Below are positions 52,586 through 61,859 of a stretch of DNA of 64,000 nt, in pieces. Both the position numbers and the translations under genes were made by a program. The stretch comes from Actinotalea lenta (GTDB lineage Bacteria; Actinomycetota; Actinomycetes; Actinomycetales; Cellulomonadaceae). The notes beneath the pieces are model-generated. The model was given only the letters and a program-made list of their open reading frames with translations, was not told where the DNA came from and made no database searches. The stretch covers positions 971,400 through 1,035,399 of the forward strand of contig NZ_JAUQYP010000001.1 in assembly GCF_030586465.1 (NCBI RefSeq), in the 5' to 3' direction. Each line of letters starts with the position of its first letter. The stretch's first letter is position 1.

Positions 52586-53659
52586 ATGAGGTCACGGAAG
52601 TTCGGCGCGACGCTGGTGTCCGCCGTAGCGCTGCTTCTTGTCGGCGCGTGCTCGGGCACTACCGAGGCGCAGGGGGGCGACGCCTCGGGCGCGGACAGCG
52701 CGACCAGCAGTGGCAGCGACGGCAAGGCGGTCGTGGCGTTCTCGCAGGAGGGGCTGGAGAACGACTGGCGCCTGGAGAACACGGCATCGATTCGCGAGAC
52801 GCTGGAGAACGCTGGCTACACGGTGCTCTACCAGCAGGCGGACGAGGACCAGGCCCGGCAGGTCGAGCAGGTCCAGAACCTGTTGCAGCAGAAGCCCGAC
52901 ATCCTCGTCGTCGAGCCGGCCGAGCAGGAGGCGGCAACGCCGATCGCCGCGCTCGCCGAGGACGCAGGCGTGCCACTGATCGTGGCCGACCGTGCTCTCG
53001 GAGTGGGTCCCGACTCCGCCACCCAGTACAAGGTCCTCATCACCCAGAACTGGGAGCAGATGGGCACGAAGCTGGGTGAGGCAGCGGTTCAGCTCCTGAC
53101 CAAGGTCAATGGTTCGCCCAAGGGCAGCATCGTCGAGCTCGTCGGTGTTCTGGGCTCGGCTCCGCAGGTGGCGATGGACAAGGGCTTCGCCGACGTCCTT
53201 GCGCAGTACCCGGACATCAAGATCCTCGACGCGCAGGACGGCGAGAACAAGCGGGCACCGGGCCGCCAGATCATGGAGGACTACCTCACCCGGTATCCGG
53301 CAGGTCAGATCGACATGGTGTGGGCGCAGAACGACGAGATGGGGATCGGGGCTCTTGCCGCCATCCAGGACGCGGGCCGTGACGAGCTCGTGGGTCGGAT
53401 CATCTCCAAGGACGGTCAGGTTGAGGCCATCCAGCAGGTTGCCGAGGGCAACTTCGCGACGGTCTGCACGAACACGCCGTACTTCGGGCCGATCATTCTT
53501 CCCTACGTCGAGAAGATCCTCGCCGGCGAGAGCCTGGAGACGGCAACGCCGGACAAGCCCTTCACGTGCTTCGAGTCGATCACGGACGCCGGCCAGAAGG
53601 AGGCCAAGGCGCAGTACGACGAGCTGACGGCCGCAAGTGCCAAGTTCGCCAACCGCTGA
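52586..53659 (+). CDS. Sugar-type ABC transporter substrate-binding lipoprotein
   Basis: 357 residues. Lipobox LVGAC with the cysteine at residue 22, then a Ser/Ala/Gly linker to about residue 47. The mature protein is a RbsB-like type I binding protein (VAFSQEGLENDWRLENTASI, then QADEDQARQVEQVQNLLQQKPDIL and WAQNDEMGIGALAAI). GGAAGGTGAT lies 6 bases before the ATG. The substrate is unknown; it could be a sugar, polyol or furanose, given the two dehydrogenases in the same island. It starts the transporter operon. Confidence 0.92.
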   Translation: MRSRKFGATLVSAVALLLVGACSGTTEAQGGDASGADSATSSGSDGKAVVAFSQEGLENDWRLENTASIRETLENAGYTVLYQQADEDQARQVEQVQNLLQQKPDILVVEPAEQEAATPIAALAEDAGVPLIVADRALGVGPDSATQYKVLITQNWEQMGTKLGEAAVQLLTKVNGSPKGSIVELVGVLGSAPQVAMDKGFADVLAQYPDIKILDAQDGENKRAPGRQIMEDYLTRYPAGQIDMVWAQNDEMGIGALAAIQDAGRDELVGRIISKDGQVEAIQQVAEGNFATVCTNTPYFGPIILPYVEKILAGESLETATPDKPFTCFESITDAGQKEAKAQYDELTAASAKFANR

Positions 53660-53693
53660 TCGTCCACCAACAATCCGCAACGGCTGAACGTTG

Positions 53694-53744
53694 GCCGACG
53701 GGTAGTGGCCGGTGCGCTCGCCGCGCCACTACCCGCCGGTCGGC
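53694..53744 (+). repeat. Intercistronic stem-loop after the binding-protein gene
   Basis: CGGGTAGTGGC (53699-53709) and GCCACTACCCG (53725-53735) are perfect 11-base arms around a 15-base loop; GCCGA (53694-53698) and TCGGC (53740-53744) extend the stem beyond a small bulge. It sits 34 bases after the stop, the same place as the hairpin in the chvE operon. Confidence 0.72.
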
Positions 53745-53761
53745 GCGGGAGGCAATACCTC

Positions 53762-55315
53762 GTGTCTGACGACGACAACACGGCGCGCGCGCCGGGCGCC
53801 CGGAGAGTGCTGGAGGCACATGGCCTCGTCAAGCGCTACGCAGGCGTCACCGCCCTCGCAGGCGTCGACTTCGACCTGCACCCGGGCGAGGTCCACTGCC
53901 TGGTCGGCGAGAACGGGGCCGGGAAGTCGACCCTCATCAAGATCCTGACCGGTGCCGTCACCCCGGATGCAGGCTCCATCGCCATCGACGGCGAGGATGT
54001 GACCTCGGCCAGCATCCGCGAACGCCGCGAACGCGGCATCTCGGTGATCTACCAGGACCTGAACCTTGTCCCTCAGCTCACCGTCGCTGAGAACATCTTC
54101 CTCGGTTCAGAGCCCCGTACCCGACTGGGCATGCTCGATCGGGCAGCGATGCGCAGGGCGACGGAGCAGCTGATCGCCGACCTGGGTGTGCCCTTCGCGG
54201 CATCAGCCCGCGTGGGGGAGCTGGGTATCTCCCTGCAGCAGCTGACAGCCACGGCGCGGGCGCTCGCCCTGGGCGGCAAGGTCCTGATCATGGATGAGCC
54301 CTCTGCCGTCTTGGGTGGCAAGGAGCTCGATGTGCTCTTCGGGGTGATTCGGCGCCTGACGGCGCAGGGAATCGGCATCGTGTACATCTCCCACCGACTC
54401 GAGGAGATCTTCGAGATCGGTGATCGGGTGACCGTCCTGCGTGATGGCAACTACGTCGGGACGTCGGCGGTCGCGGACATCGATCAGGCCGAGCTCGTCC
54501 GACGCATGGTCGGCAGGGACGTCGTCCGTTACGAGAACCTCGACATCGACACGCCCAAGGGAGCCGAGGTCCTGCGCGTGGACTCCTTGACACGCCGCGG
54601 GGTCCTGCGTGACGTCTCCCTCACAGTGCGGGCCGGCGAGGTGGTGGGGATCGCCGGCCTCGTGGGCGCCGGCCGGACCGAGCTCGCCCGGGCGATCATG
54701 GGGCTGGATGCCGTCGACAGCGGCACCGTCTACCTGGACGGCAAGCCTCGCCGCGTGACCAGCGCCGCCAAGGCGGTTCGTCTGGGCCTTGCGCTCGTCC
54801 CGGAGGACCGGCGGGCCGAAGGAATCGTCCCGATGCTCAGCGTCCGCGACAATGCCGCTCTGTCGATGGTTCGCACGATGTCCAAGCTCGGGGTTGTGCA
54901 GTTCCGCCGCATGTACCGGCGGGTTGGCGAGCTCGCGCGGGACCTGGCGGTCAAGGTCCCGGATCTTCGCGATCCGGTCAGCGGCCTGTCCGGGGGCAAC
55001 CAACAGAAGGTCGTCCTGGCCAAGTGCCTCGCGAGCGACTGCCGGGTGCTGATCATGGATGAGCCGACCGTGGGCATCGACGTGGGCGCGAAGCGCGAGA
55101 TCTACTCGCTCATCGGCACCTTGAAGCAGCGCGGTCTCGGCGTGGTCGTGATCTCTTCCGAGCTCCCGGAGATCCTCTCCATCAGTGACCGGATCCTGGT
55201 CATGTCCGAGGGGCGCATTCAGGGCGAGGTCGATCCGCGCACGACAACACAAGAGGAGATCCTCCACCTGGCGATCCCGCCGATGGACGCTCTGGCTCAG
55301 GGCGGTGCGGCATGA
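53762..55315 (+). CDS. Sugar-type ABC transporter ATP-binding protein (RbsA type)
   Basis: 517 residues, two nucleotide-binding domains. The first has GENGAGKST and Walker B LIMDEPSAVLGG, where PTAALS is more common; the second has [18 protein letters not shown] and LIMDEPTVGID. GTG at 53762 is chosen for GGGAGG 9 bases upstream; the open frame before it overlaps the hairpin. Coupled to the first permease (ATGA). Codons ending in T or A are clearly more frequent than in the genes to the left. Confidence 0.94.
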   Translation: MSDDDNTARAPGARRVLEAHGLVKRYAGVTALAGVDFDLHPGEVHCLVGENGAGKSTLIKILTGAVTPDAGSIAIDGEDVTSASIRERRERGISVIYQDLNLVPQLTVAENIFLGSEPRTRLGMLDRAAMRRATEQLIADLGVPFAASARVGELGISLQQLTATARALALGGKVLIMDEPSAVLGGKELDVLFGVIRRLTAQGIGIVYISHRLEEIFEIGDRVTVLRDGNYVGTSAVADIDQAELVRRMVGRDVVRYENLDIDTPKGAEVLRVDSLTRRGVLRDVSLTVRAGEVVGIAGLVGAGRTELARAIMGLDAVDSGTVYLDGKPRRVTSAAKAVRLGLALVPEDRRAEGIVPMLSVRDNAALSMVRTMSKLGVVQFRRMYRRVGELARDLAVKVPDLRDPVSGLSGGNQQKVVLAKCLASDCRVLIMDEPTVGIDVGAKREIYSLIGTLKQRGLGVVVISSELPEILSISDRILVMSEGRIQGEVDPRTTTQEEILHLAIPPMDALAQGGAA

Positions 55316-56283
55316 GCGCCCTCGCGCCGGCGCGACCGGATGCGCGGGCGCTGCGGTGGCTCCCCCGCCTCAACAAGCGGTTCTTGATCGACTACATGGC
55401 GTGGGTGCTGCTGCTCGCCCTCGCTCTCATCGGTGTGGCCACCAATGGTTCGCTGTTCGCGTCCGGGTCGAACCTGAACAACATCGTTGAGCAGTCGGTG
55501 ATCATCGGGTTGCTGGCGATCGGACAGTTCGTCGTGATCCTCACTGGTGGCATCGACCTCTCCGTCGGGTCGGCGATGGCCCTCACGGCGATGGTCGTGG
55601 GCGTGTCGATGCCCCTGGGCACGCCGGGCGCGGTCCTGATGGCGGTCCTCACGGGCACGCTCGTCGGGCTCGCCTCCGGGCTCACCGTGGTCTACGGGGG
55701 ACTCCCCCCGTTCATCGTGACCTTCGCGATGATGGCTGTGGCTCGGGGCCTAGCCCTCACGATCACCTCAGGGAAATCCGTCCAGGTGCTCGACAACTCA
55801 CTCCTCGGTCTGGGCTTCGGGTGGCAGAAGGTGGCTGTGTGGGCCTTGGCGATCGCCGTGGTGTGGTTCATCCTCACGCGTACCCGCACCGGGGTACGCG
55901 TGTACGCGGTCGGCGGCAACGTCGAGGCCGCGCGAGTCTCAGGCATCAGCACGCCCCGTGTGATCGTGCTGGTCTACGTGATCTCCGGCCTGTGTGCGGC
56001 CACGGCGGGGATTCTCTCGTTCGCTCGCAACGGCGGGGTCGCGGTGCCGACCTCGGGCCAGGGCTACGAGATGGAGACCATTGCCGCGGTCGTCCTGGGG
56101 GGCGTCAACCTGCTCGGCGGTGAGGGTCGATTCGTCGGCGCCATCGCGGGAACCGTGTTCGTCGTGATGCTCCGGAACATCCTCGACCTCTCCAATGCCG
56201 ACGCTTTCTGGTCCTTCTGCGTGATCGGCGTGGTGCTGTGGGGTGCGGTCATGCTCCGCGGGGCGCTGGAAAGGATGCGCTGA
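55312..56283 (+). CDS. ABC transporter permease 1 (RbsC type)
   Basis: 323 residues, eight to ten membrane segments. Family signature [18 protein letters not shown] near residue 80 and [12 protein letters not shown] near residue 203. ATGA overlap with the ATPase gene and a one-base overlap with the next permease. RbsC-type systems often use one permease as a homodimer; here two different ones are encoded, so the pore is probably a heterodimer. Confidence 0.94.
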   Translation: MSALAPARPDARALRWLPRLNKRFLIDYMAWVLLLALALIGVATNGSLFASGSNLNNIVEQSVIIGLLAIGQFVVILTGGIDLSVGSAMALTAMVVGVSMPLGTPGAVLMAVLTGTLVGLASGLTVVYGGLPPFIVTFAMMAVARGLALTITSGKSVQVLDNSLLGLGFGWQKVAVWALAIAVVWFILTRTRTGVRVYAVGGNVEAARVSGISTPRVIVLVYVISGLCAATAGILSFARNGGVAVPTSGQGYEMETIAAVVLGGVNLLGGEGRFVGAIAGTVFVVMLRNILDLSNADAFWSFCVIGVVLWGAVMLRGALERMR

Positions 56284-57281
56284 TGTCGGTCGAACTGGCA
56301 ACGAGTACTTCGGTGAGCGAGAGCCGGGATTGGGTCGCCCTAGCGAAGATTGCGCTGAGCCGATCGGCGCTCTGGTTGCTGCTGGTCGCACTTGCCGTGG
56401 TGGCGAACGTTCTGAGCCACGGAAGCTTCCTCACGCTGAAGAATGTCGTCAACATCCTCGCCCAGAATAGTGTGCTGGGTGTTCTGGCGGTCGGTCAGAC
56501 CCTCGTGATCCTGACCGCGGGGATCGACTTGTCCCTCGGTTCCATCACCGCCCTCGTCGCGATCGTGGTGCTCCAGGCCCAGGGCCTCGGGTTCGGCTTG
56601 TCGCTTCTTGCCGGGTTGCTCGTCGGCCTCATCGCCGGCCTGGTCAACGGCCTCCTCGTGTCGGTGGGACGCGTTCCGCCATTCATCGCAACCCTCGGGA
56701 TGATGCAGGTCGCCATGGGGCTCGCCTACGTGCTGTCGCAGGGCTTCTCCATCAACGACAACCAGCACGTGGGACTGCTCTTCGGTCACGACAAGCTGTT
56801 CGGGCTCGTCCCCAGCCTGGTGATCGTCTGGGCGGTTGTCACCGTCGTGGCGTGGTTCGTCACAAAGCGGATGCGGTACGGCTCATACATCTACGCAGTC
56901 GGGGGTAGCCCCAAGACCGCGCGCACCTCGGGTGTTCCGGTCACCAAGACCCTGGTGTTCGCCTATGCCTTTGCGGGCGTCTGCGCAGCCATCGGTGCGG
57001 TGCTCTACGTGAACCGCAACGGCAACGCGGAGCCGTCGATAGCGAACATCACCACGCTCAGCATGTCGATGGCTCCTGTCGTGGTCGGAGGGACGAGCCT
57101 GTTCGGCGGAATCGGCGGGGTCTGGAAGACCATTTCTGGCGTTCTCGTCCTCGGCGTTCTGGGAAACATCATGGTCTTGGTCGGCGTGCCGGCAAACCCG
57201 CAGCAGGCCATTCAAGGAGTCATCATGATCGCGGTCGTCTTCATCTTCGTCGCACAGGAGCGGCGGCAGAGACTGCGGTAG
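56283..57281 (+). CDS. ABC transporter permease 2 (RbsC type)
   Basis: 332 residues, a relative of permease 1 but distinct. Signature TAGIDLSLGSITALVAIV near residue 83 and GGSPKTARTSGV near residue 205; an N-terminal hydrophilic stretch of 25 residues precedes the first membrane segment. The ATG at 56283 directly reuses the last base of the previous stop. It is the last transporter gene; 37 bases separate it from the HbpS-like gene. Confidence 0.94.
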   Translation: MSVELATSTSVSESRDWVALAKIALSRSALWLLLVALAVVANVLSHGSFLTLKNVVNILAQNSVLGVLAVGQTLVILTAGIDLSLGSITALVAIVVLQAQGLGFGLSLLAGLLVGLIAGLVNGLLVSVGRVPPFIATLGMMQVAMGLAYVLSQGFSINDNQHVGLLFGHDKLFGLVPSLVIVWAVVTVVAWFVTKRMRYGSYIYAVGGSPKTARTSGVPVTKTLVFAYAFAGVCAAIGAVLYVNRNGNAEPSIANITTLSMSMAPVVVGGTSLFGGIGGVWKTISGVLVLGVLGNIMVLVGVPANPQQAIQGVIMIAVVFIFVAQERRQRLR

Positions 57282-57318
57282 TTCAGTTGTTCTGCAGGTC
57301 GATCTTCAGGGAGAGTGC

Positions 57319-57741
57319 ATGTACGACGTAACGCTGGGCGAGGCCCGAGCGGCGATGAAGGCGGCGGAGGATGTTGCCGCAACGATGGGGATTCGTATCG
57401 CTACCACGGTGGCGGACAGCGGCGGGAATCTCGTGGCATTCGCCCGCATGGACGGCACGCAACTCGCGTCGACCGGCATCTCCCAGGGCAAGGCCTACAC
57501 GGCCGTCGCCTGGAACCGGCGCAGTGACGAGATGTTCGACGTCAGTCAGCCCGGTCAGAGCGGCTATGCGCTCCAGGCCGTGGACCCGAGATACGTCTTC
57601 GCTGGCGGGGGGGTCCCTGTCCGGGGCTCCAACGGCGAGCTCCGCGGAGCCGTCGGCGTGTCAGGTGGAACCGCGGATCAGGACCGCGACTGTGCCGAGG
57701 CGGCGGTCGAAGCCGTTGAGCGCAGTTCCAAGAGCCGCTGA
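57319..57741 (+). CDS. GlcG/HbpS family protein
   Basis: 140 residues, one full GlcG/HbpS domain: VTLGEARAAMKAAEDVAATMG, TVADSGGNLVAFARMDGTQ, SQGKAYTAVAW, then GGGVPVRGSNGELRGAVGVSGG. Secreted HbpS binds haem in Streptomyces, and GlcG is found in glycolate operons. This one has no signal peptide, so it is cytoplasmic. Members often sit in sugar or diol catabolic operons with dehydrogenases, where the function is not settled. GGGAGAG lies 4 bases ahead of the ATG. Confidence 0.92.
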   Translation: MYDVTLGEARAAMKAAEDVAATMGIRIATTVADSGGNLVAFARMDGTQLASTGISQGKAYTAVAWNRRSDEMFDVSQPGQSGYALQAVDPRYVFAGGGVPVRGSNGELRGAVGVSGGTADQDRDCAEAAVEAVERSSKSR

Positions 57742-57821
57742 GTTCCCCGCGCATCGCTCCGGATGTCGCTCGAGCGGCGCCGTGCATGTGCGGATCGGAT
57801 CAACCCAAAGGAGAGGTAGAA

Positions 57822-58574
57822 GTGTTTGACTTGACGAACAAGGTCGCCGCGGTGACGGGCGCGTCGCGTGGCATTGGTAAGGCGATTGCGCTCGGACTCG
57901 CCGAGGCCGGGGCCGATGTGGTGCTTCTCGGCCCGGACGCCGACGGCATGCGTGGGGTCGCCGATCAGGTCCGCGACCGGGGTAGGCGTGCTCTCGTGGT
58001 CGAGCTGGACATCAGGGATGTCCCGGCGATCGAGCCGGCGTTTGCCTATGCGGCGCGCGAGCTCGGTCCCGTGCAGATCCTGGTGAACAACGCGGGCGTG
58101 AACCGAACGGAGCCAGCCGTCGAGGTGTCGCAGGAGACCTGGGACCGGCTGTTCGATGTGAACTTGCGTGGCGCCTTCTTCTGTTCCACGGCCGCGGCCA
58201 AGGGAATGCTCGACCAGGGCGCCGGCAAGATCATCAACATTGCGTCCGACGCCGGAGCCAAGGGGTATGCCGAGCACGCCGTCTACGGAGCGACCAAGGG
58301 AGGCCTCATCCAGCTGACGCGCGACCTCGCCGTCGAGTGGGGGCCCTCCAACATCCAGGTGAACGCTGTCGCGCCCGGGGCGACCTGGACCGACATGACC
58401 ACGCCTGCGATGCAGGACCCAGCGACCGCTGCGTCGATCCTCGCTCGTGGAGTCTCGACCCGGATCACGAACCCCGAGGAGATCGCGGCGGCAGTCGTCT
58501 ACCTCGCCTCCCGCGAGGCGGACCAGGTCATGGGGCACGTGCTCGCGGTCGACGGGGGGTCGGGAGCCCAGTGA
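57822..58574 (+). CDS. Short-chain dehydrogenase/reductase 1
   Basis: 250 residues, classical SDR. NAD(P) motif TGASRGIGKAIALGLAEAG near residue 11, NNAG near residue 88, catalytic serine in NIASDAG, YGATK for the Tyr/Lys pair. The residue after the second strand is LLGPDAD rather than a basic pair, which favours NAD over NADP. GTG at 57822 is chosen for AAGGAGAGG 5 bases ahead; the ATG at 57786 lacks a site. It probably oxidises a sugar or polyol brought in by the transporter. Confidence 0.92.
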   Translation: MFDLTNKVAAVTGASRGIGKAIALGLAEAGADVVLLGPDADGMRGVADQVRDRGRRALVVELDIRDVPAIEPAFAYAARELGPVQILVNNAGVNRTEPAVEVSQETWDRLFDVNLRGAFFCSTAAAKGMLDQGAGKIINIASDAGAKGYAEHAVYGATKGGLIQLTRDLAVEWGPSNIQVNAVAPGATWTDMTTPAMQDPATAASILARGVSTRITNPEEIAAAVVYLASREADQVMGHVLAVDGGSGAQ

Positions 58575-58622
58575 CGGCCCGGGGTAGCACCAGAGGCGTG
58601 GGGGATCGGGAAGGGAAGGGCG

Positions 58623-59360
58623 ATGTCTGACGGGAGCCTGGCGGGGCACGTCGCGCTGGTCACCGGTTCGGGTGGTGGCATCGGTCGGGCCGCCGTCCTG
58701 GAGTTCGCGGCGCGAGGCGCGTCAGTGGTGGGCGTGGGGCGCCACCCGGACGAGGCTGATGCCCTCCGAGCGGAGGCCGAGGCCCTCGGTGGGGCCTACC
58801 TCCACATCACCGGAGACGTGATCGAACCCGGTACCGCCGCGTCCGCGGTCACGAGAACGCTGGAGCAGCACGGTCGCCTCGACACGTTGGTCAACAACGC
58901 CGGCGTGGGAATGTACGCGGACTTCGTGGACGCCACGGTTGCTGACTACGACGAGATCATGGGAATCAACATGCGTGGCACGTTCCTGTTCACGCGTGCT
59001 GCAGTGCCGCACATGATTTCGCAAGGTTCGGGCCTGATCGTGCAGGTCGCTTCTCAGGCGGGGCTGCAAGGATTTCCGCGGGAAGCCATCTACTGCGCCT
59101 CGAAGCACGCTCAGGTGGGCTTCTCTCGTGCCCTGCGGCGAGAGCTTCAGCCGCATGGGATCAAGGTGGGCGTGATCTGCCCGGCAGCCGTGCGGACCTC
59201 TTTCGCGCTTGGCCGCGGACGCGACGAGGAGTCCCTGTTGCACGAGGAGCATTTCTTGAGTGCGAAAGATGTCGCGAGCGCGATCGTGTTCATGGCAGCA
59301 CAGGACAAGGGCGCGCGCGTCACAGAGGTGAGTATGATCTCCCTGGGCGAGGCCCTATAG
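58623..59360 (+). CDS. Short-chain dehydrogenase/reductase 2
   Basis: 245 residues, classical SDR of another subgroup than SDR 1. TGSGGGIGRAAVLEFAARG, NNAGVGMY, catalytic serine in QVASQAG, YCASK for Tyr/Lys. The second-strand end VGVGRHPDE holds an arginine, so NADP use is possible. Two SDRs with probably different cofactors would permit an oxidation-reduction pair on one substrate, such as epimerisation through a keto intermediate; that is inference. It is preceded by GGAAGGG. Confidence 0.92.
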   Translation: MSDGSLAGHVALVTGSGGGIGRAAVLEFAARGASVVGVGRHPDEADALRAEAEALGGAYLHITGDVIEPGTAASAVTRTLEQHGRLDTLVNNAGVGMYADFVDATVADYDEIMGINMRGTFLFTRAAVPHMISQGSGLIVQVASQAGLQGFPREAIYCASKHAQVGFSRALRRELQPHGIKVGVICPAAVRTSFALGRGRDEESLLHEEHFLSAKDVASAIVFMAAQDKGARVTEVSMISLGEAL

Positions 59361-59469
59361 GTTCGCTACGTCGTCGGGCGGCGGCGCCAAGCGATCACCG
59401 GTCGCTGCGCCGCCGCTCGCGCGGTTCCGGGAAAGCCCGGCCGGAGGGCCGTGTCCTAGGGAGGGTCGG

Positions 59470-60561
59470 GTGAGCAGTGACGTCGGTGAGCGCCGAGTGA
59501 CGCTCCAGTCGATCGCCGACGCGCTCGGGGTCTCGCGGACGACCGTGTCCAACGCCTACAACCGTCCCGACCGGCTCTCGCGACAGCTTCAAGAGCGAAT
59601 ACTCGAGACTGCCCGCGAGCTCGGCTACGCGGGACCGGACCCGATCGCGCGTCAGCTGCGCACGGGGCAGCGGTCCGCAGTCGGGCTGGTGTTGACCGAT
59701 TCACTCCCGTTTGCCTTCAACGACGAGGCGGCGGTCGGTTTCCTGCACGGGCTGGCAACGGCGTGCGAGACGGCGCACATGCCACTCATGCTCATCCCCG
59801 TCACCTCCGACCGCGACGGAGGGGTGGCACAGATCGAGCAGGCCGCCGTCGACTCCATGGTGGTCTACTCGGTGCCGGACCGTGCCCCCTACGTGGACGC
59901 CGTGCTGCGCAAGAACATCCCGGTCGTCGTGGTCGACGGTCCGAAGGACCTTCCCCACACGAGCTGGGCGGGTCTGGATCAGCTCGGGAGCTCGGCGCTC
60001 ACGGCCAAGCACCTCGCTGACCTCGGGCATCGGGAGGTCGGCGTGCTCTGTCACCGTCTGAGTGACGAGCCGTATGTGGGACACGTCGACGATGAGCGGC
60101 TGTCGCGGGCGACGTACCCCGTGCAACGCGAGCGTGTCATCGGCTTCCGTGACGAGTTTCTGAGACTGGTCGGGGACGGCGCACGCGTGCACGTCACGGA
60201 ACGCCGCGTGAGCGACATCCCTTCGGGACGAAGCGGAGCACGTGCGATCCTTCGAGACTTCCCGGACGTCACCGCGATCGTCTGCACGTGTGATGCGCTG
60301 GCGCTGGGCGTGCTCGCCACCGCAAGGGAGCTCGGCCTCAGAGTGCCTGAGGATCTGTCGGTCACGGGGTTCGACGACATCCCGTCGGCGGCCGGCGCGG
60401 GGCTGACGACCATCTGGCAGCCGCTCGCTGAGAAGGGCGAGGTTGCCGGGGAGATGGTTCTCGGGAACGCCAACACCGCGGCGTCGAGGCACGAGACCCT
60501 GCCCACCCGGCTCATGGTGCGCGAGACCACGGCGGCGGCACGGCACGGGAGGGTGCGCTGA
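59470..60561 (+). CDS. LacI-family repressor of the ABC-SDR island
   Basis: 363 residues. Helix-turn-helix VTLQSIADALGVSRTTVSNAYN near residue 10, with the hinge PDPIARQLRTG; sugar-sensing domain with VCTCDALALGVLATA and VTGFDDIPSAAG. An insertion of about 30 residues near VGHVDDERLSRATYPVQRER is longer than in many LacI members. GTG at 59470 follows GGGAGGGTCG. It closes the island in the same direction as the other genes; its likely operators are the TTATCG sites at 52.37-52.52 kb. Confidence 0.93.
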   Translation: MSSDVGERRVTLQSIADALGVSRTTVSNAYNRPDRLSRQLQERILETARELGYAGPDPIARQLRTGQRSAVGLVLTDSLPFAFNDEAAVGFLHGLATACETAHMPLMLIPVTSDRDGGVAQIEQAAVDSMVVYSVPDRAPYVDAVLRKNIPVVVVDGPKDLPHTSWAGLDQLGSSALTAKHLADLGHREVGVLCHRLSDEPYVGHVDDERLSRATYPVQRERVIGFRDEFLRLVGDGARVHVTERRVSDIPSGRSGARAILRDFPDVTAIVCTCDALALGVLATARELGLRVPEDLSVTGFDDIPSAAGAGLTTIWQPLAEKGEVAGEMVLGNANTAASRHETLPTRLMVRETTAAARHGRVR

Positions 60562-60594
60562 CGGGTGACCCGTCCCCCCTCGCGCCTACCGGTC

Positions 60595-61758
60595 TCACGG
60601 CCGGCCGAGGTGCCGCGCGGCGAACGCCAGCGCGTAGGGCAGGGCGGTGCGCGCCATCGTCCAGGTGTGGTGCTGGTGCGGCTCGGCGCGGTACTCGAGC
60701 GGCTCACCCCGCGCCGCGAGCAGCCGCACCAGCGTCGCGGCCTGCGCGGCCTCCTCGCTCTGCCGGTCGTCACCCGGCACGTCGACGAACACCGGCACCG
60801 GCCGCGGCAAGGTGAGGTCGGGAAGGTAGCTGGCGACGTCGTGCGCGGCGAGCTCGGCGCTGGTCGACAGCATGTCGCGACCACCCTCACCGGGGTTCAC
60901 GTACGGCATGATCGCCAGGATCGTGGAGAACACGTCCTGGTGCCGAAGACCCTGGTCCACGGCGCAGTACGCTCCCGCGGACATGCCGCCGAGGATCCGG
61001 TGCTCGGGGTCCGGGATCGTGGCCAGGTGGTCGTCCACCCAAGGTACGAGCACGTCCAGCAGGTACGTCTCCACCTGGGGCCCGCCCCGGGTCGAGTCGA
61101 GGCACTCGGTGTCGGTCTCGGTGACGCCGTTGACGTCGGGAGAGACCAGGATCATCGGCGGCACGAGACCGGCGTCCGTCAGCACGTCCACGGTGTGCGC
61201 GGCGTCGCCGCCCGCGACCCAGTCCGACGACGTGCCCGGCTCGCCGTGGATGAGGTAGACGACCGGGTACCGCGTGCTGGCCGGGTCGTAGCCCGGCGGG
61301 GTGTAGACCCAGGTCGTCGCGTCGGGCATGTGGAGCGCGGCGGGCACAGGGACGTGCACGGCGTGCAGAGCGCCCGTCCGGGCGGTGCCGACCGACTGGC
61401 TCCCGAGCCCCCCGATCCCGTGGCCGGCCAGCACCACCTGGGCGGCCGCGACGCTGGGGACGTACCCCGCGTAGGCGTTGATCCCGGCCATCGCGACCAG
61501 GGCGAGGGCACCCGTCGCCGCGATCGCGGTCGGCCAGGCCCGCCCGCCACCCCGCCACCTGAGCACCGCGGCCGACGCAAGCCCGGCCGCGAGGACGCCG
61601 AGAGCCGCGACCGTCCACCACGAGCCCAGCCAGTGACTCTGGTCGTGCAGCGCCCGGAGGACGGCGGGCGGCAGGGTCTGCGCGGTGTCGGGGGTCGGCA
61701 GCGCGCCCTGCGCGGGTGCACCGACCGAGGCGAACGCGCTCGCGAGGCCCTTGCCCAC
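60595..61758 (-). CDS. Membrane-anchored esterase (PF00756-type alpha/beta hydrolase)
   Basis: 387 residues. Two hydrophobic segments near residues 47-66 and 75-98 precede an outside esterase domain: VYLIHGEPGTSSDW (oxyanion region), GGMSAGAYCA (nucleophile serine in GxSxG), and the late HQHHTWTMAR histidine. This is the Putative esterase/antigen 85-like fold. It is divergent from an aminoacyl-phospholipid synthase-type gene, as in actinobacterial pairs where the esterase removes amino acids from aminoacyl-phosphatidylglycerol. GTG at 61758. Confidence 0.9.
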   Translation of the reverse strand: MGKGLASAFASVGAPAQGALPTPDTAQTLPPAVLRALHDQSHWLGSWWTVAALGVLAAGLASAAVLRWRGGGRAWPTAIAATGALALVAMAGINAYAGYVPSVAAAQVVLAGHGIGGLGSQSVGTARTGALHAVHVPVPAALHMPDATTWVYTPPGYDPASTRYPVVYLIHGEPGTSSDWVAGGDAAHTVDVLTDAGLVPPMILVSPDVNGVTETDTECLDSTRGGPQVETYLLDVLVPWVDDHLATIPDPEHRILGGMSAGAYCAVDQGLRHQDVFSTILAIMPYVNPGEGGRDMLSTSAELAAHDVASYLPDLTLPRPVPVFVDVPGDDRQSEEAAQAATLVRLLAARGEPLEYRAEPHQHHTWTMARTALPYALAFAARHLGRP

Positions 61759-61859
61759 CCGTACCCCTCTCGGTCCCGCTCATCATCACCGCGCACCAGG
61801 GCGGGCACCACCGCACGCGCCCCGGCGCGCCGGAGGGCGCGCGCGGGCATACTGCGCCT

